Assembly: GCA_026386805.1 (NCBI GenBank)
Contig: JAPLMX010000076.1
Span: 1 to 37,439, forward strand
DNA: 37,439 nucleotides
Source: Phycisphaerae bacterium
Lineage (GTDB): Bacteria; Planctomycetota; Phycisphaerae; Sedimentisphaerales; Anaerobacaceae
Direction of reading: 5' to 3'
Under the pieces are notes generated by a model. It saw only the letters and a program-made list of their open reading frames with translations, ran no database searches and was not told the DNA's origin. The position numbers and the translations under genes were made by a program. Of the stretch, positions 15,427 through 23,140 are shown piece by piece. Positions within the stretch are counted from its first letter, which is position 1; each line of letters opens with the position of its first letter.

Positions 15427-16083
15427 ATGTACGCCGTATTTGCCGCCGCCATCGTTGTCGCCTATCTGCTCGGCTCCGTGCCGTTCGCCTTCCTCATTGC
15501 CTGGGCGTACGGCAAGGATCTGCGCACGATCGGCTCGGGCAATATCGGCGCGACGAACCTGGCCCGCGCGGTGGGCCGCAAGTGGGGCTACCTCTGCTTT
15601 GGGCTGGATATGCTCAAGGGCCTGACGCCGATGGTGATCGTGGGGGCCGTGATCGGCGTGCCGGAAAATCCCGGGTTCCTATCCTTGTGGCTTCTGGTGG
15701 GGCTCGCGGCGATCCTGGGGCACGTGTTTCCCGTCTACCTGCGATTCAAGGGCGGCAAAGGCGTCGCGACCAGCTTCGGCGTCGCCTTGGGTCTTTGGCC
15801 CTATTTCACCCTCTGTGCCGTAATCGCCCTGGCGGTTTGGGTCGCCGTAGTGCTGATCTGGCACTACGTCTCGCTGGCCTCGATCTGTGCGGCGGTCTCC
15901 TTCCCCATCGCCCTGGCCCTCGGGATTCTCGCCATCCCGAACTGGCATTCCACGAACCTATGGCCCCTGCTGATTGCGGCCGTGGTGATTCCCATACTCG
16001 TCATCGTCCGGCACCGGGAGAATATTCACCGATTAGCCGCCGGGACGGAAAGCAAAGTGCGCAGCAGAGCGAGCGGATCGTAG
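15427..16083 (+). CDS. plsY: Glycerol-3-phosphate acyltransferase PlsY
   Basis: PlsY transfers an acyl group from acyl-phosphate to glycerol 3-phosphate, the first step of phospholipid synthesis, in the inner membrane. The 218-residue protein has about five to seven hydrophobic segments and all three family motifs: GSGNIGATNLARAVGRKWG, GHVFPVYLRFKGGKGVATS, and RHRENIHRLAAGTE near the C-terminus. The open frame extends upstream into the repeat, but the ATG at 15427 has the ribosome site GGGAAGG and matches the family N-terminus (MYAVFAAAIVVAYLLGSVPF). A GTG at 15424 is in the same frame. It appears to be monocistronic. Confidence 0.95.
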   Translation: MYAVFAAAIVVAYLLGSVPFAFLIAWAYGKDLRTIGSGNIGATNLARAVGRKWGYLCFGLDMLKGLTPMVIVGAVIGVPENPGFLSLWLLVGLAAILGHVFPVYLRFKGGKGVATSFGVALGLWPYFTLCAVIALAVWVAVVLIWHYVSLASICAAVSFPIALALGILAIPNWHSTNLWPLLIAAVVIPILVIVRHRENIHRLAAGTESKVRSRASGS

Positions 16084-16109
16084 GGGAGGTGCTTCGGAAG
16101 TGTGAAGTA

Positions 16110-16162
16110 TGATGGTTGATTGCTGATTCACAAATCAAAAATCACACATCAACAATCTCACT
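16110..16162 (+). repeat. AT-rich dispersed repeat after plsY
   Basis: GATTGCTGATT and the inverted ATCAACAATC flank CAAATCAAAAATCACAC, forming a weak hairpin related to the AT-rich tracts at 5022 and 33911. Confidence 0.5.
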
Positions 16163-16265
16163 TCCTCGCGAAAGTGTCCTGATGGCAACGTGTCGCCCGA
16201 TACGCACGGGTGTGAACCAAGAGTAAAACCCCAATCTAATCCCAATCTAATAAGGAGGATTCGCA

Positions 16266-17558
16266 ATGAGTCACGTCACACGTCAGACAAGCATGGGAAA
16301 AGTCCTGGTCTTGATGTTCCTTCTCGCCTGCGCCGGCCCGGTAGCCGTGGTCTGTGCCGCGGATGACATCACCGGCCCGTGGGAAATGACCATGGATTTC
16401 GGCGGCCGGCCGTCCTTCGCCACACTCACGGTCTCCAAGAACGCGGAGGGGACCTTCGCCGGCAAATGGGGCTCGGACAATCTGTCCAACGTCAAATTCG
16501 ACGGTCAGAAGCTGACCTTCACGCGGACCGTCAAGTTCGGGGACAACGAGTTCACGATGAGCTACGCCGGGACCCTGAAGGACGGCAAGATCGCGGGCGA
16601 GTTCTCCACCGACAACGGGCCGTTCGCCGCCAACGGGGCCCGGAAGAAGCCCTTTGCCCCCGCCGTGGGTCAGTGGGACATGCAGTACAAGATCGGAGAC
16701 CGGGACGTGACCGGCCGGCTGGCCATTTCGCAGAAGGCGGACGGAAGTTTGGAAGGCAAGTGGACCAGCGAGCGGGGCGAAAGCACCATCTCCAACGTCA
16801 GGTCCCAGGATGCCAAGCTGACGTTCGACCGCACGAGCAACTTCAACGGCAACGAATTCAAGTCGAGCTTTGAGGGGACCGTCCAGGGCGACAAGCTCAC
16901 GGGCACCTTCAAAAGCGACCGGGGTGAAATCCCGGCCGCCGGCCAGCGATTCGGTGCGGCGATCATCGGCACATGGGAATTGACCATTACCTCCGACCGC
17001 GGCACCTTCCCGGGCAAACTTGTGGTTTACCCGGACCTGACCGGCCGGTACGAGTTCTTTGGCGGCGAGATCCCCACCAAGAGTCTCAAGCTCGAAGGCG
17101 ATCAGCTTATCTTCGCCGTCGAGATGGGCTTCGGGGACCAAGTCTCGGAGATGAATTTCAAGGGCAAGGTGGACGGCAAGATCCTGAAGGGGCAGACAAC
17201 CTCCTCCTGGGGCACCGCCGAAGTCACTGGCAAGAAGATGGAAGCGGCCCAGCCCCCGAAGGCATCCTCCGTCGTCGGCACGTGGGAGTTCACAAGAGAA
17301 GGTCAGGACGGCACCCGCCGAACGAGCACCCTGGCAATCAAACCGGACCTGACCGGCACCTACAAGATGCGCGATACCGAGTTCCCCGTAACGGGACTGA
17401 CCATCAATGGCGATCAGGTGAGCTTCAAGGTAACGATGAAGTTCGGGGACAACGAGGTCCCGATGGAATTCAAGGGTAAAGTGGATGGCGGTGAGCTCAA
17501 GGGCGAGTTCACCAGCGAAAGAGGCGACCGAGAGGCCGTCGGCAAGAAAGTCCAGTGA
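16266..17558 (+). CDS. Secreted protein of four ~100-residue beta repeats
   Basis: A strong ribosome site (AAGGAGG, 7 bases upstream) precedes ATG 16266. A signal peptide (VLVLMFLLACAGPVAVVCA, cleaved near residue 31) leads to four tandem units at about 35-131, 132-230, 231-332 and 333-430. Each has the pattern G-x-W-x-hydrophobic, then L-x-(V/I), G-(T/S)-(F/L/Y), a central L-x-F-x-R/V strand, FGDNE-like turns (repeats 1 and 4 share KFGDNE), an (F/Y)-x-G-(K/T)-(V/L)-x-(G/D)-G/D strand, and a closing G-(E/T)-F/T-x-(S/T). The alternating strands suggest small beta barrels or sheets, lipocalin- or avidin-like in size. There are no catalytic motifs and no cysteines after the signal peptide. It is probably periplasmic or outer-membrane associated; its function is unknown. 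Confidence 0.8.
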   Translation: MSHVTRQTSMGKVLVLMFLLACAGPVAVVCAADDITGPWEMTMDFGGRPSFATLTVSKNAEGTFAGKWGSDNLSNVKFDGQKLTFTRTVKFGDNEFTMSYAGTLKDGKIAGEFSTDNGPFAANGARKKPFAPAVGQWDMQYKIGDRDVTGRLAISQKADGSLEGKWTSERGESTISNVRSQDAKLTFDRTSNFNGNEFKSSFEGTVQGDKLTGTFKSDRGEIPAAGQRFGAAIIGTWELTITSDRGTFPGKLVVYPDLTGRYEFFGGEIPTKSLKLEGDQLIFAVEMGFGDQVSEMNFKGKVDGKILKGQTTSSWGTAEVTGKKMEAAQPPKASSVVGTWEFTREGQDGTRRTSTLAIKPDLTGTYKMRDTEFPVTGLTINGDQVSFKVTMKFGDNEVPMEFKGKVDGGELKGEFTSERGDREAVGKKVQ

Positions 17559-17599
17559 CCCGCTCGCGCAATCGCGAACATCATACCCGGTAAGGCAAG

Positions 17600-17632
17600 A
17601 GCCGGTAGGGCGTGCGCGGCACGCTCTACCGG
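17600..17632. terminator. Strong hairpin between converging genes
   Basis: GCCGGTAGGGCGTGC (17600-17614) pairs with GCACGCTCTACCGGC (17618-17632) across a GCG loop, with one G·T-type mismatch. It lies between the converging repeat protein and the pemK-like gene. It lacks a clear T-run on either side, so it may be a dispersed palindrome acting as a bidirectional terminator. Confidence 0.5.
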
Positions 17633-17655
17633 CTGCCAATTATTCATGAGGCGTC

Positions 17656-17991
17656 CTATTTTACCAGATAGTCGCTTAACCTCTTGAGCAGTCTTCTATG
17701 CCGCCGTGGCGAAACCGACCCCATTGCGCCAATGATGCTGCTGCGTGGCAGTACCGCCAGAAATCCAAGCCGGATCAATGATTCAGATCTCAAACCGCTC
17801 GCGGCAAAGTCCGCATCCGAAGGCGAGATGAGTTCGTCGAAATCCTTCACTTGCTGGTTCAACTGAGTGCTTACTCCGCAAACGAGAAGGTCTCTGTAGG
17901 GAGGCATCTCGCGCAGGATGATGGCCGGCCGATTCTTGATTGCCCCATCAGCCTGCGGGACCGCCGTGAGAATTACGTCACCTTCCTTCAT
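17656..17991 (-). CDS. PemK/MazF-family toxin
   Basis: This 111-residue protein has the PemK/MazF endoribonuclease pattern: GDVILTAVPQADGAIKNRPA with the conserved Arg-Pro, IILREMPPYRDLLVCGVST, then a strand rich in small residues and the closing ESLIRLGFLAVLPRSSIIG. Such toxins cut mRNA and are held inactive by the partner made from the same transcript. The gene starts inside the end of the antitoxin gene (14-base overlap), so the two are translationally coupled in the usual antitoxin-first order. Which RNA sequence it cuts cannot be read from the gene. Confidence 0.8.
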   Translation of the reverse strand: MKEGDVILTAVPQADGAIKNRPAIILREMPPYRDLLVCGVSTQLNQQVKDFDELISPSDADFAASGLRSESLIRLGFLAVLPRSSIIGAMGSVSPRRHRRLLKRLSDYLVK

Positions 17992-18214
17992 ATTCAGGGT
18001 TCGCCTCCTTGATTGAGTTTAGGGGGTATCCCTCTTCCTCTTCGCCGTACGCCCCCTCCAGCCTTTTCCCAGATAACAGCAACCATGATTCACGTTCGGC
18101 ATCATGGTTCGGCAAGATAGTGACAATCAGTTTCGTATTCGGCTCCAGTTCGATAGGCTCATCCAACAGGATGCGCTCGCCGTCGAAGTGAGCCGGAACG
18201 GAGACAGTTTCCAT
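17978..18214 (-). CDS. Antitoxin partner of the PemK/MazF-like toxin
   Basis: This 78-residue protein begins with VPAHFDGERILLDEPIELEP, a short beta-rich segment seen in small antitoxins of the DUF104/AbrB-like kind. It continues as KLIVTILP, and the tail is acidic (GAYGEEEEGYPLNS), as expected for a disordered toxin-neutralising arm. The ATG at 18214 has GGAGA about 8 bases upstream and was chosen over the frame's earlier start at 18241. The stop lies inside the toxin gene. The N-terminal part probably binds the promoter of the pair, though no operator is evident upstream. Confidence 0.72.
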   Translation of the reverse strand: METVSVPAHFDGERILLDEPIELEPNTKLIVTILPNHDAERESWLLLSGKRLEGAYGEEEEGYPLNSIKEANPEYEGR

Positions 18215-18359
18215 AGCTCTAATCTCCCAAAAGCATTTCACATGATCCCTGTTCTCTTCGCGCCCTTTGCCGCTTCGTCTGAGATCGAATCCTTTTGCTA
18301 TCGGCGTTTATCAGCATTGATCCTTCGGCCCTGCTCAGGACGGCGTCTGCGGTTCCATT

Positions 18360-20978
18360 CTATGGCATCCGCTTCGTCAGGCGGATATCGTCGATGTAGA
18401 TCCGGCCGGTGCCACCGGGCTGGGGGTTCTTGCGGTCGCCGACGCCAATCACCATCTTCTTGACCGCCGCCATGTCCACGCCCGCCGCCCGCACCTCGCC
18501 CAGAGCGATGTGCCACTTCTGCCACTCGGTCGCCAGCACGGCATCCGCATCCGGGTGGACGACCACCGCGATTCGCCCGGCACTATCCTCAATCACCACA
18601 TAAAGCGGCTCCCGCCCGTTGTCCGCCTTGCCACGGAAGTACAGCGTCAAGGTGTCCGCCCCGCCAATCGTCCAATCCTGCGGTGTTTCCCAGGTCCGCT
18701 CGGCCTCTGAATACCCCGGCTCCCTACTATTATTGTAGTCCATCGGCATCGACTGGTTGCCGCCGTGAACGGTCCCCTGCTCGGCGTACGGTTCAGACAT
18801 GTTGCCGACACAGGAGCCTGTGCCGTTGCCCTGGATTTCCGGCTCGCATCCGACACAGCCGTATCCGTCGCGCCAAGTCTGAAAGATGGCTCCCCCGGCT
18901 CCCATGTCGTCCGCGTAGCTCTCGAAATCATCCACGATGGTCACGACGATGAAATCGGCCGTGGTGAAGCGCCAGACGCTCCCTTTCCAGGGGCTGTTGG
19001 GGTCAGCTACGTTGACCTCATCGATTCGCCAGTAGTACGTCTTGCCCCATTCCAGGCCAGCGGGGTCATAGATGATCCTCCCCTGTCGCCCGCGATAGAT
19101 GCCGATGTTCTCGACTGTCGCGCCGCCGACAGCGTCCGCGTCTTCCCCCAAATACACGTCATATTCTGCCGCCGAACGCCCGGGAACCCAGGTGAGAATA
19201 GCCCCTCGATCGATGTCAATGGCACCATCCTTGGGGTAAGGCGACCATACGTGAGGGGGCGTAAGATCCCACAGCAGAGGGTAGTACCTGCCGTCGAGAA
19301 TCCACCATGTCTCCTCGGCCCCGTTCGTCGTCTCGTCCTTGAGGTCCCAGCCAGCTTCCAGGAACGTCGTGGCGCCCTGCATTTCGAGCGTCGTCTTGCC
19401 TTCGCCCGCGGCACTGGCGGTCTGGCCAGAGGTCTGCATGTCCCAGAAGCAGCCAGTCACATCACCCTCGTTGCGTGCGAGCAAACCGCCGACAGTCGAA
19501 GCACTGCTGACCGTGCCGGTACTGTAGCACTGAGTCACAGTACCGCCGTTGCGCCCCACCAGCCCGCCGACACAGTCGTTGCCATCAGCCGCAGCGGTGC
19601 TATAGCACTGGCTCACACCGCCGTCGTTGCCCCCGATCAGCCCACCGACATAGTCTCCAGTGCCCGTGACCGCACCCGTGCTGTAGCACTCCCTCACGAT
19701 CCCAAACCATCCAGTGCACTCACGATCGCTGTAGTTCCCCCCTACCAACCCACCGACATAGTCGTTGCCGTCGACAGCCCCGCTGCTGTAGCACTGGGTC
19801 ACAGTACCCCAGTTGACCCCCACCAGCCCGCCGACCTCCGAAGCGCCATTGGCCCTGATAGTGCTGTGGCAGTTGGTTACGTGCCCACCGTTCTGGCCCA
19901 CCAGCCCGCCGATAGGGCCTTCGCCGCCGCTCACCAGCCCTGTGCTATAGCAGCCGGTCACGGTACCCGCGTTGGATGCCACGAGCCCGCCGGAATAATA
20001 GTACGTGCCGGTTATCCAGACATCCACGGTCCCAAGGTTCTTGACCTCGCCTCTGTAGTCAAGATAGCCAAACAGTCCCCGATGTCCCCCGCCGTTGATT
20101 GCCAAATGCGAGATCACGTGACCATTGCCGTCAAAGACGCCGGAGAAGGAAGTGGCACAACCAATGACATTGAACGTCGGCCTCCTGTTTTTGCCATCAA
20201 AACCCGACAAATCGATATCCGCCATCAGCTTGAAATACTTGTCCCAATCGCACACAATCATGCCAATCCTGTTGAGTTGCTCGGGCGTATATATCAAGTA
20301 GGGATCGGCCCGGGTCCCACTGCCTCCCCCATAGAAATAGGCCCTCGTTATAGGCTCTCCGGTTGCGTGTTCCCACCGAAGTCTCGGGTAGTCTTTCCCT
20401 TCGTCAATTGTCCAAATCGAACCATACCACCAGCCGACAAATGCGCCGGCCGTGTGCATCTCGGCGGTGGTCAGTCCTGTGCCCCCCGCACTCTCGGTTT
20501 GGCCCGCACTCTGGACGTCCCAGAAACAGGCAATCACGATGCCCTGCCAACTGTATCCCACCAGCCCGCCGACATAATAACCGCCACTGACCGCACCGGT
20601 GCTGTAACAATTGGTCACAGTACCATCATTATATCCCACGAGCCCGCCGACGAACCAGTGGCCACTGACCGCATTGGTGCTGTAGCAGTTGGTCACAGCA
20701 CCGTAGTTGTGCCCCACCAACCCGCCGACAGACGAGTTGCCGCTGACCGCCCCCGCGCTGTAGCACTGGGTCACGTTACCCGGGTTGGCCCCTACCAGCC
20801 CGCCGACACTGTGGTCGCCGCTGAGTACGCCGGTGCTGTAGCACTGGGTTACGGTGCCATAGCTGTTGTGCCCCGCCAGCGCCCCGATCTGTCCGCCTGA
20901 ACCGGCTATGTTAACATCCACTAAGCCCAAGTTCTTGACCTTGGCTACCCCACCCATCCCCGCTCCCAATTGGCCCAA
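18360..20978 (-). CDS. GLUG-repeat secreted protein, C-terminal part after a frameshift
   Basis: This frame (872 residues, only TTG at its 5' end) continues the gene beginning at 21330 after a one-base shift. It carries many GLUG repeats (pattern VGGLVGxNxGTVTQCYSTGAVSG, period about 30-35 residues) in two blocks. The blocks are separated by a second DPYLIYTPEQLNRIG…DIDLSG lead-in domain, so the beta-helix unit is duplicated. The C-terminus follows: an FnIII-like segment (VWSPYPKDGAIDID… GKTYYWRIDEVN) and a beta-sandwich (DDFESYADD… QDWTIGGADTLTLYFRGKA… GRIYIDDIRLTKR), common in planctomycete exported proteins and probably carbohydrate- or surface-binding. No catalytic residues are recognised. 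No anchor is seen. Confidence 0.85.
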   Translation of the reverse strand: MGQLGAGMGGVAKVKNLGLVDVNIAGSGGQIGALAGHNSYGTVTQCYSTGVLSGDHSVGGLVGANPGNVTQCYSAGAVSGNSSVGGLVGHNYGAVTNCYSTNAVSGHWFVGGLVGYNDGTVTNCYSTGAVSGGYYVGGLVGYSWQGIVIACFWDVQSAGQTESAGGTGLTTAEMHTAGAFVGWWYGSIWTIDEGKDYPRLRWEHATGEPITRAYFYGGGSGTRADPYLIYTPEQLNRIGMIVCDWDKYFKLMADIDLSGFDGKNRRPTFNVIGCATSFSGVFDGNGHVISHLAINGGGHRGLFGYLDYRGEVKNLGTVDVWITGTYYYSGGLVASNAGTVTGCYSTGLVSGGEGPIGGLVGQNGGHVTNCHSTIRANGASEVGGLVGVNWGTVTQCYSSGAVDGNDYVGGLVGGNYSDRECTGWFGIVRECYSTGAVTGTGDYVGGLIGGNDGGVSQCYSTAAADGNDCVGGLVGRNGGTVTQCYSTGTVSSASTVGGLLARNEGDVTGCFWDMQTSGQTASAAGEGKTTLEMQGATTFLEAGWDLKDETTNGAEETWWILDGRYYPLLWDLTPPHVWSPYPKDGAIDIDRGAILTWVPGRSAAEYDVYLGEDADAVGGATVENIGIYRGRQGRIIYDPAGLEWGKTYYWRIDEVNVADPNSPWKGSVWRFTTADFIVVTIVDDFESYADDMGAGGAIFQTWRDGYGCVGCEPEIQGNGTGSCVGNMSEPYAEQGTVHGGNQSMPMDYNNSREPGYSEAERTWETPQDWTIGGADTLTLYFRGKADNGREPLYVVIEDSAGRIAVVVHPDADAVLATEWQKWHIALGEVRAAGVDMAAVKKMVIGVGDRKNPQPGGTGRIYIDDIRLTKRMP

Positions 20979-21330
20979 TAGTCCCAGGTATGGCCCCCCC
21001 CGTGATCGTCAGGTGTGAGATTCTGTGACCATCCCCGTCAAAGACGCCGGTGAACGCAGTGCCCTGAAAATCGTCTTTCTTGGGATCAGTATCCGGTGCG
21101 ATGACAGCTTTGTCGAAGACCTTGCGGCCGGGGAGGTTGGGGTCCAGGTCGATGTCGGAGGTCAGGACAAGGTGCTTGCCGTAATCGCCGGGAGTCTCGC
21201 CCAGCAGGATCAAATCGGCGGCCGTGGCGATCTGGTACGGGTCCTGGGCCGTCCCGCTGCCGCCGCTGTATTTGGCTTGGGCCGGCAGGACAAACAAACA
21301 CACGGTCAACGTTAGAAGTAGAGTTCTCAT
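20911..21330 (-). CDS. GLUG-repeat secreted protein, N-terminal part before a frameshift
   Basis: A signal peptide (MRTLLLTLTVCLFVLPAQA) begins at ATG 21330, preceded by GGAGG/GGAG sequences. Then comes YSGGSGTAQDPYQIATAADL, the standard lead-in of GLUG proteins, and LTSDIDLDPNLPGRK, FTGVFDGDGHRISHLTITGG. After the G8 run the frame gives nonfamily residues and stops at 20911. Removing one G restores PYLGLLGQLGAGMGGVAKVK, the expected continuation into the frame ending at 18360. Together the intact protein would have about 990 residues. Confidence 0.8.
   Translation of the reverse strand: MRTLLLTLTVCLFVLPAQAKYSGGSGTAQDPYQIATAADLILLGETPGDYGKHLVLTSDIDLDPNLPGRKVFDKAVIAPDTDPKKDDFQGTAFTGVFDGDGHRISHLTITGGAIPGTIGPIGSGDGWGSQGQELGLSGC
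20994..21001 (-). other. G8 homopolymer at the GLUG frameshift
   Basis: Eight consecutive G on the coding strand (C on +) lie exactly where the two GLUG frames must join. Seven would make one continuous gene. It could be an assembly error, a fixed mutation or a slippage-based switch. Confidence 0.85.
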
Positions 21331-21794
21331 GGTCTCCAATCCTCCAATGCCGAATCAAGCCGCAATCATGTCTGGAACCGCTGATAAACGCTGATAATGT
21401 TGCCCTCGCGAAGAGCGCCAAGGTAATGCTCCCAAAGAGCTTTCTGGCCCGATTTCTTCTTCATTCTTTGCGATCCCATTCGACTTCGCTCAGGGCAGGC
21501 TTTGCGGTCTTTGCGAGAAACCCTTCGCGTTGCTGCCGGTTTGCTGCTGGTTGCGAAAGAGCCTTTGCCTGCCAGATAGCCGACATCCGTGGCGTGCTCC
21601 ATACCGTCTCAACACTGTCAGTTTACCGCAAGCGGGGCGGAGTTTCAAGAGAATCCACGCTTGCGGATCAATTCAATTTGGAACGGCTGCGGTTGCGACG
21701 CTCGTGTCGGTTGCGTGGGTCGTAGGGCGGTGCTGGCGCCGTCTGGACGTAGCCGTTAGTACTGAATCTGGCAAGTTCCACGACTATGGGGTAT

Positions 21795-21872
21795 AGATTG
21801 CCGCGCTCCGCTCGCAATGACATATAGCGCCCATAATGTCATTGCGAGGAGCGCAGCGACGAAGCAATCTCC
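21795..21872. repeat. Second inverted ATGTCATTGCGAG repeat pair
   Basis: CTCGCAATGACAT (21811-21823) and ATGTCATTGCGAG (21836-21848) form a perfect 13-base inverted repeat around a 12-base loop. The outer parts continue with GATTGC/GCAATC. It is related to the element at 15232-15303. Confidence 0.8.
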
Positions 21873-22011
21873 AGCGCACAGTCTCAAGACGTGCGAAATG
21901 TGCTAATAGACGAACCGAGCCGCACAACCGTGCCTCGCTCACTGGGCATCACACAAGGTTTCCGCTCATGATATGCTCATGCGCATCCTCCTTTCTCAAA
22001 CTCATCCCATC

Positions 22012-22120
22012 GCACATTGGGTTTGTTTCACGGCTCTCGCCCTGAGCCAAATCATTCCTAACCCCCGTGCCACAAGGAACTTGGCCGTCATTCGAGCCGG
22101 CGCAAATTGGGTTTGTTTCG
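22012..22120. repeat. Two copies of an ATTGGGTTTGTTTC unit
   Basis: GCACATTGGGTTTGTTTCA (22012-22030) and GCAAATTGGGTTTGTTTCG (22102-22120) differ at two positions. Read on the minus strand both give ETNPxC, but no real gene contains them. Confidence 0.6.
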
Positions 22121-22142
22121 CACGATGACTCCTCCGCATCCG

Positions 22143-22847
22143 CTACGTTCGAAGAACCGCCTTCGGGCGGCTCTGGCGAAGTTCCAAGTTGGAAGTTGGA
22201 AGACTCGGAGGACATAACGCTGCGCTTTCCTCGCTTGACACTCCCCACTTCCTACTTGACACTTCTGTGACTCCGCCTTCCGCCGTCGCCCCGGTCGCCG
22301 GCGTGTCCATCTCCCGCATCAGCCGCTGTTTCCGCAGCTCGCCCATCGTCCGGTACAGGCTCTGCTCGATTCGCCGTTCATACATCAGCAGCCGGTCGAG
22401 GACCCGGGCATTGGAGTAGTCCCTCACCACCACTCGCCCGAGGGGCAACGCGCCGTCATCACGCCCCGCCTCGCCCGCCGGGCGGTCCGCCCGTTTGCAC
22501 CGCAACAACGCCGGAAGCTTGATGACCGGCTCCGCCGTCAGTTTCTCATACATTGCGTCAAAGGCCGCCCCCTGGAGCTGTTCCGCGCGCTGGAGCCGCC
22601 ACGAGAGACTGACCACCCGGGCAGCCAGCATCGCTTCCATCTGCCCCACGGGGGCCAATTCCCCCAGCATCTGGTCCCGGTAGAACTCAAACTCGCCGGG
22701 ATCTTCTCCCTTGATGACGACCTCCTGCGCCAGCAGGCCATGCTTGACGGCGTTCTGGGAGACCACGGCCTTACCCTGGGCCGTGCGCGGACCGGTGGAC
22801 TTCTGGGCGTTGGAACGATTGGCAAGAACCTGCGCTGCACTGGTCAT
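22143..22847 (-). CDS. Conserved hypothetical protein (KSTGPRT…NAVKHGL type)
   Basis: This 234-residue protein begins SAAQVLANRSNAQKSTGPRT and continues QGKAVVSQNAVKHGLLA, a signature seen in a widespread hypothetical family of planctomycetes and acidobacteria whose role is unknown. A helical middle (EFEFYRDQMLGELAPVGQME) and a coiled-coil-like segment (YERRIEQSLYRTMGELRKQR) follow. The last ~45 residues (from about VTEVSSRKWGV) are low-complexity and encoded by repeat-like DNA with AAGT(A/G)GGAAG motifs, so the natural C-terminus may have been replaced. The ATG at 22847 with GAGAGGT 6 bases upstream was chosen over a GTG at 22862. Confidence 0.7.
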   Translation of the reverse strand: MTSAAQVLANRSNAQKSTGPRTAQGKAVVSQNAVKHGLLAQEVVIKGEDPGEFEFYRDQMLGELAPVGQMEAMLAARVVSLSWRLQRAEQLQGAAFDAMYEKLTAEPVIKLPALLRCKRADRPAGEAGRDDGALPLGRVVVRDYSNARVLDRLLMYERRIEQSLYRTMGELRKQRLMREMDTPATGATAEGGVTEVSSRKWGVSSEESAALCPPSLPTSNLELRQSRPKAVLRT

Positions 22848-23140
22848 GACTGACCTCTCCACATTTGTACTTTTCTATCTACGATCTACAACTCACCATT
22901 CCGTTTACTGCTTATCATACGCGATACAGCATTATGCGTCAAAGGAAATTCGCGCGCACGCGGTGACTTTTTTCGCCTACCGGCGACGGACAGCAGCAAG
23001 CCCTTACCAACAAGGGATTTGCACCTGACCAGCGGCAGCGCGTCTTGTGCGGGTGGATTAGGGTTGTGGCCGGAGAGCTGGCCGCGGTATAGTCTCAGCA
23101 TACTGTTGCGGAGCGAAGTGGCGGGGGCAATAGGTGGCTG

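Larger units (their letters stand above)
21331..22142. other. Gene-free region of dispersed repeats
   Basis: About 810 bases hold no credible gene. They contain the inverted repeat at 21795-21872, a tract with CGACTTCGCTCAGGGCAGGC near 21480-21500, and two copies of a GCA(A/C)ATTGGGTTTGTTTC unit (22012 and 22102). It looks like accumulated repeat debris downstream of the KSTGPRT gene and upstream of the GLUG gene. Confidence 0.6.

Noticed and set aside
19440-20880. CRISPR-like regular repeats
   Set aside because: The periodic DNA encodes GLUG protein repeats; units are degenerate and in frame, with no unique spacers.
18765-20900. Long plus-strand open frame opposite the GLUG gene
   Set aside because: Its repeats mirror the GLUG repeats on the other strand; the minus-strand product has clear domains and a signal peptide.
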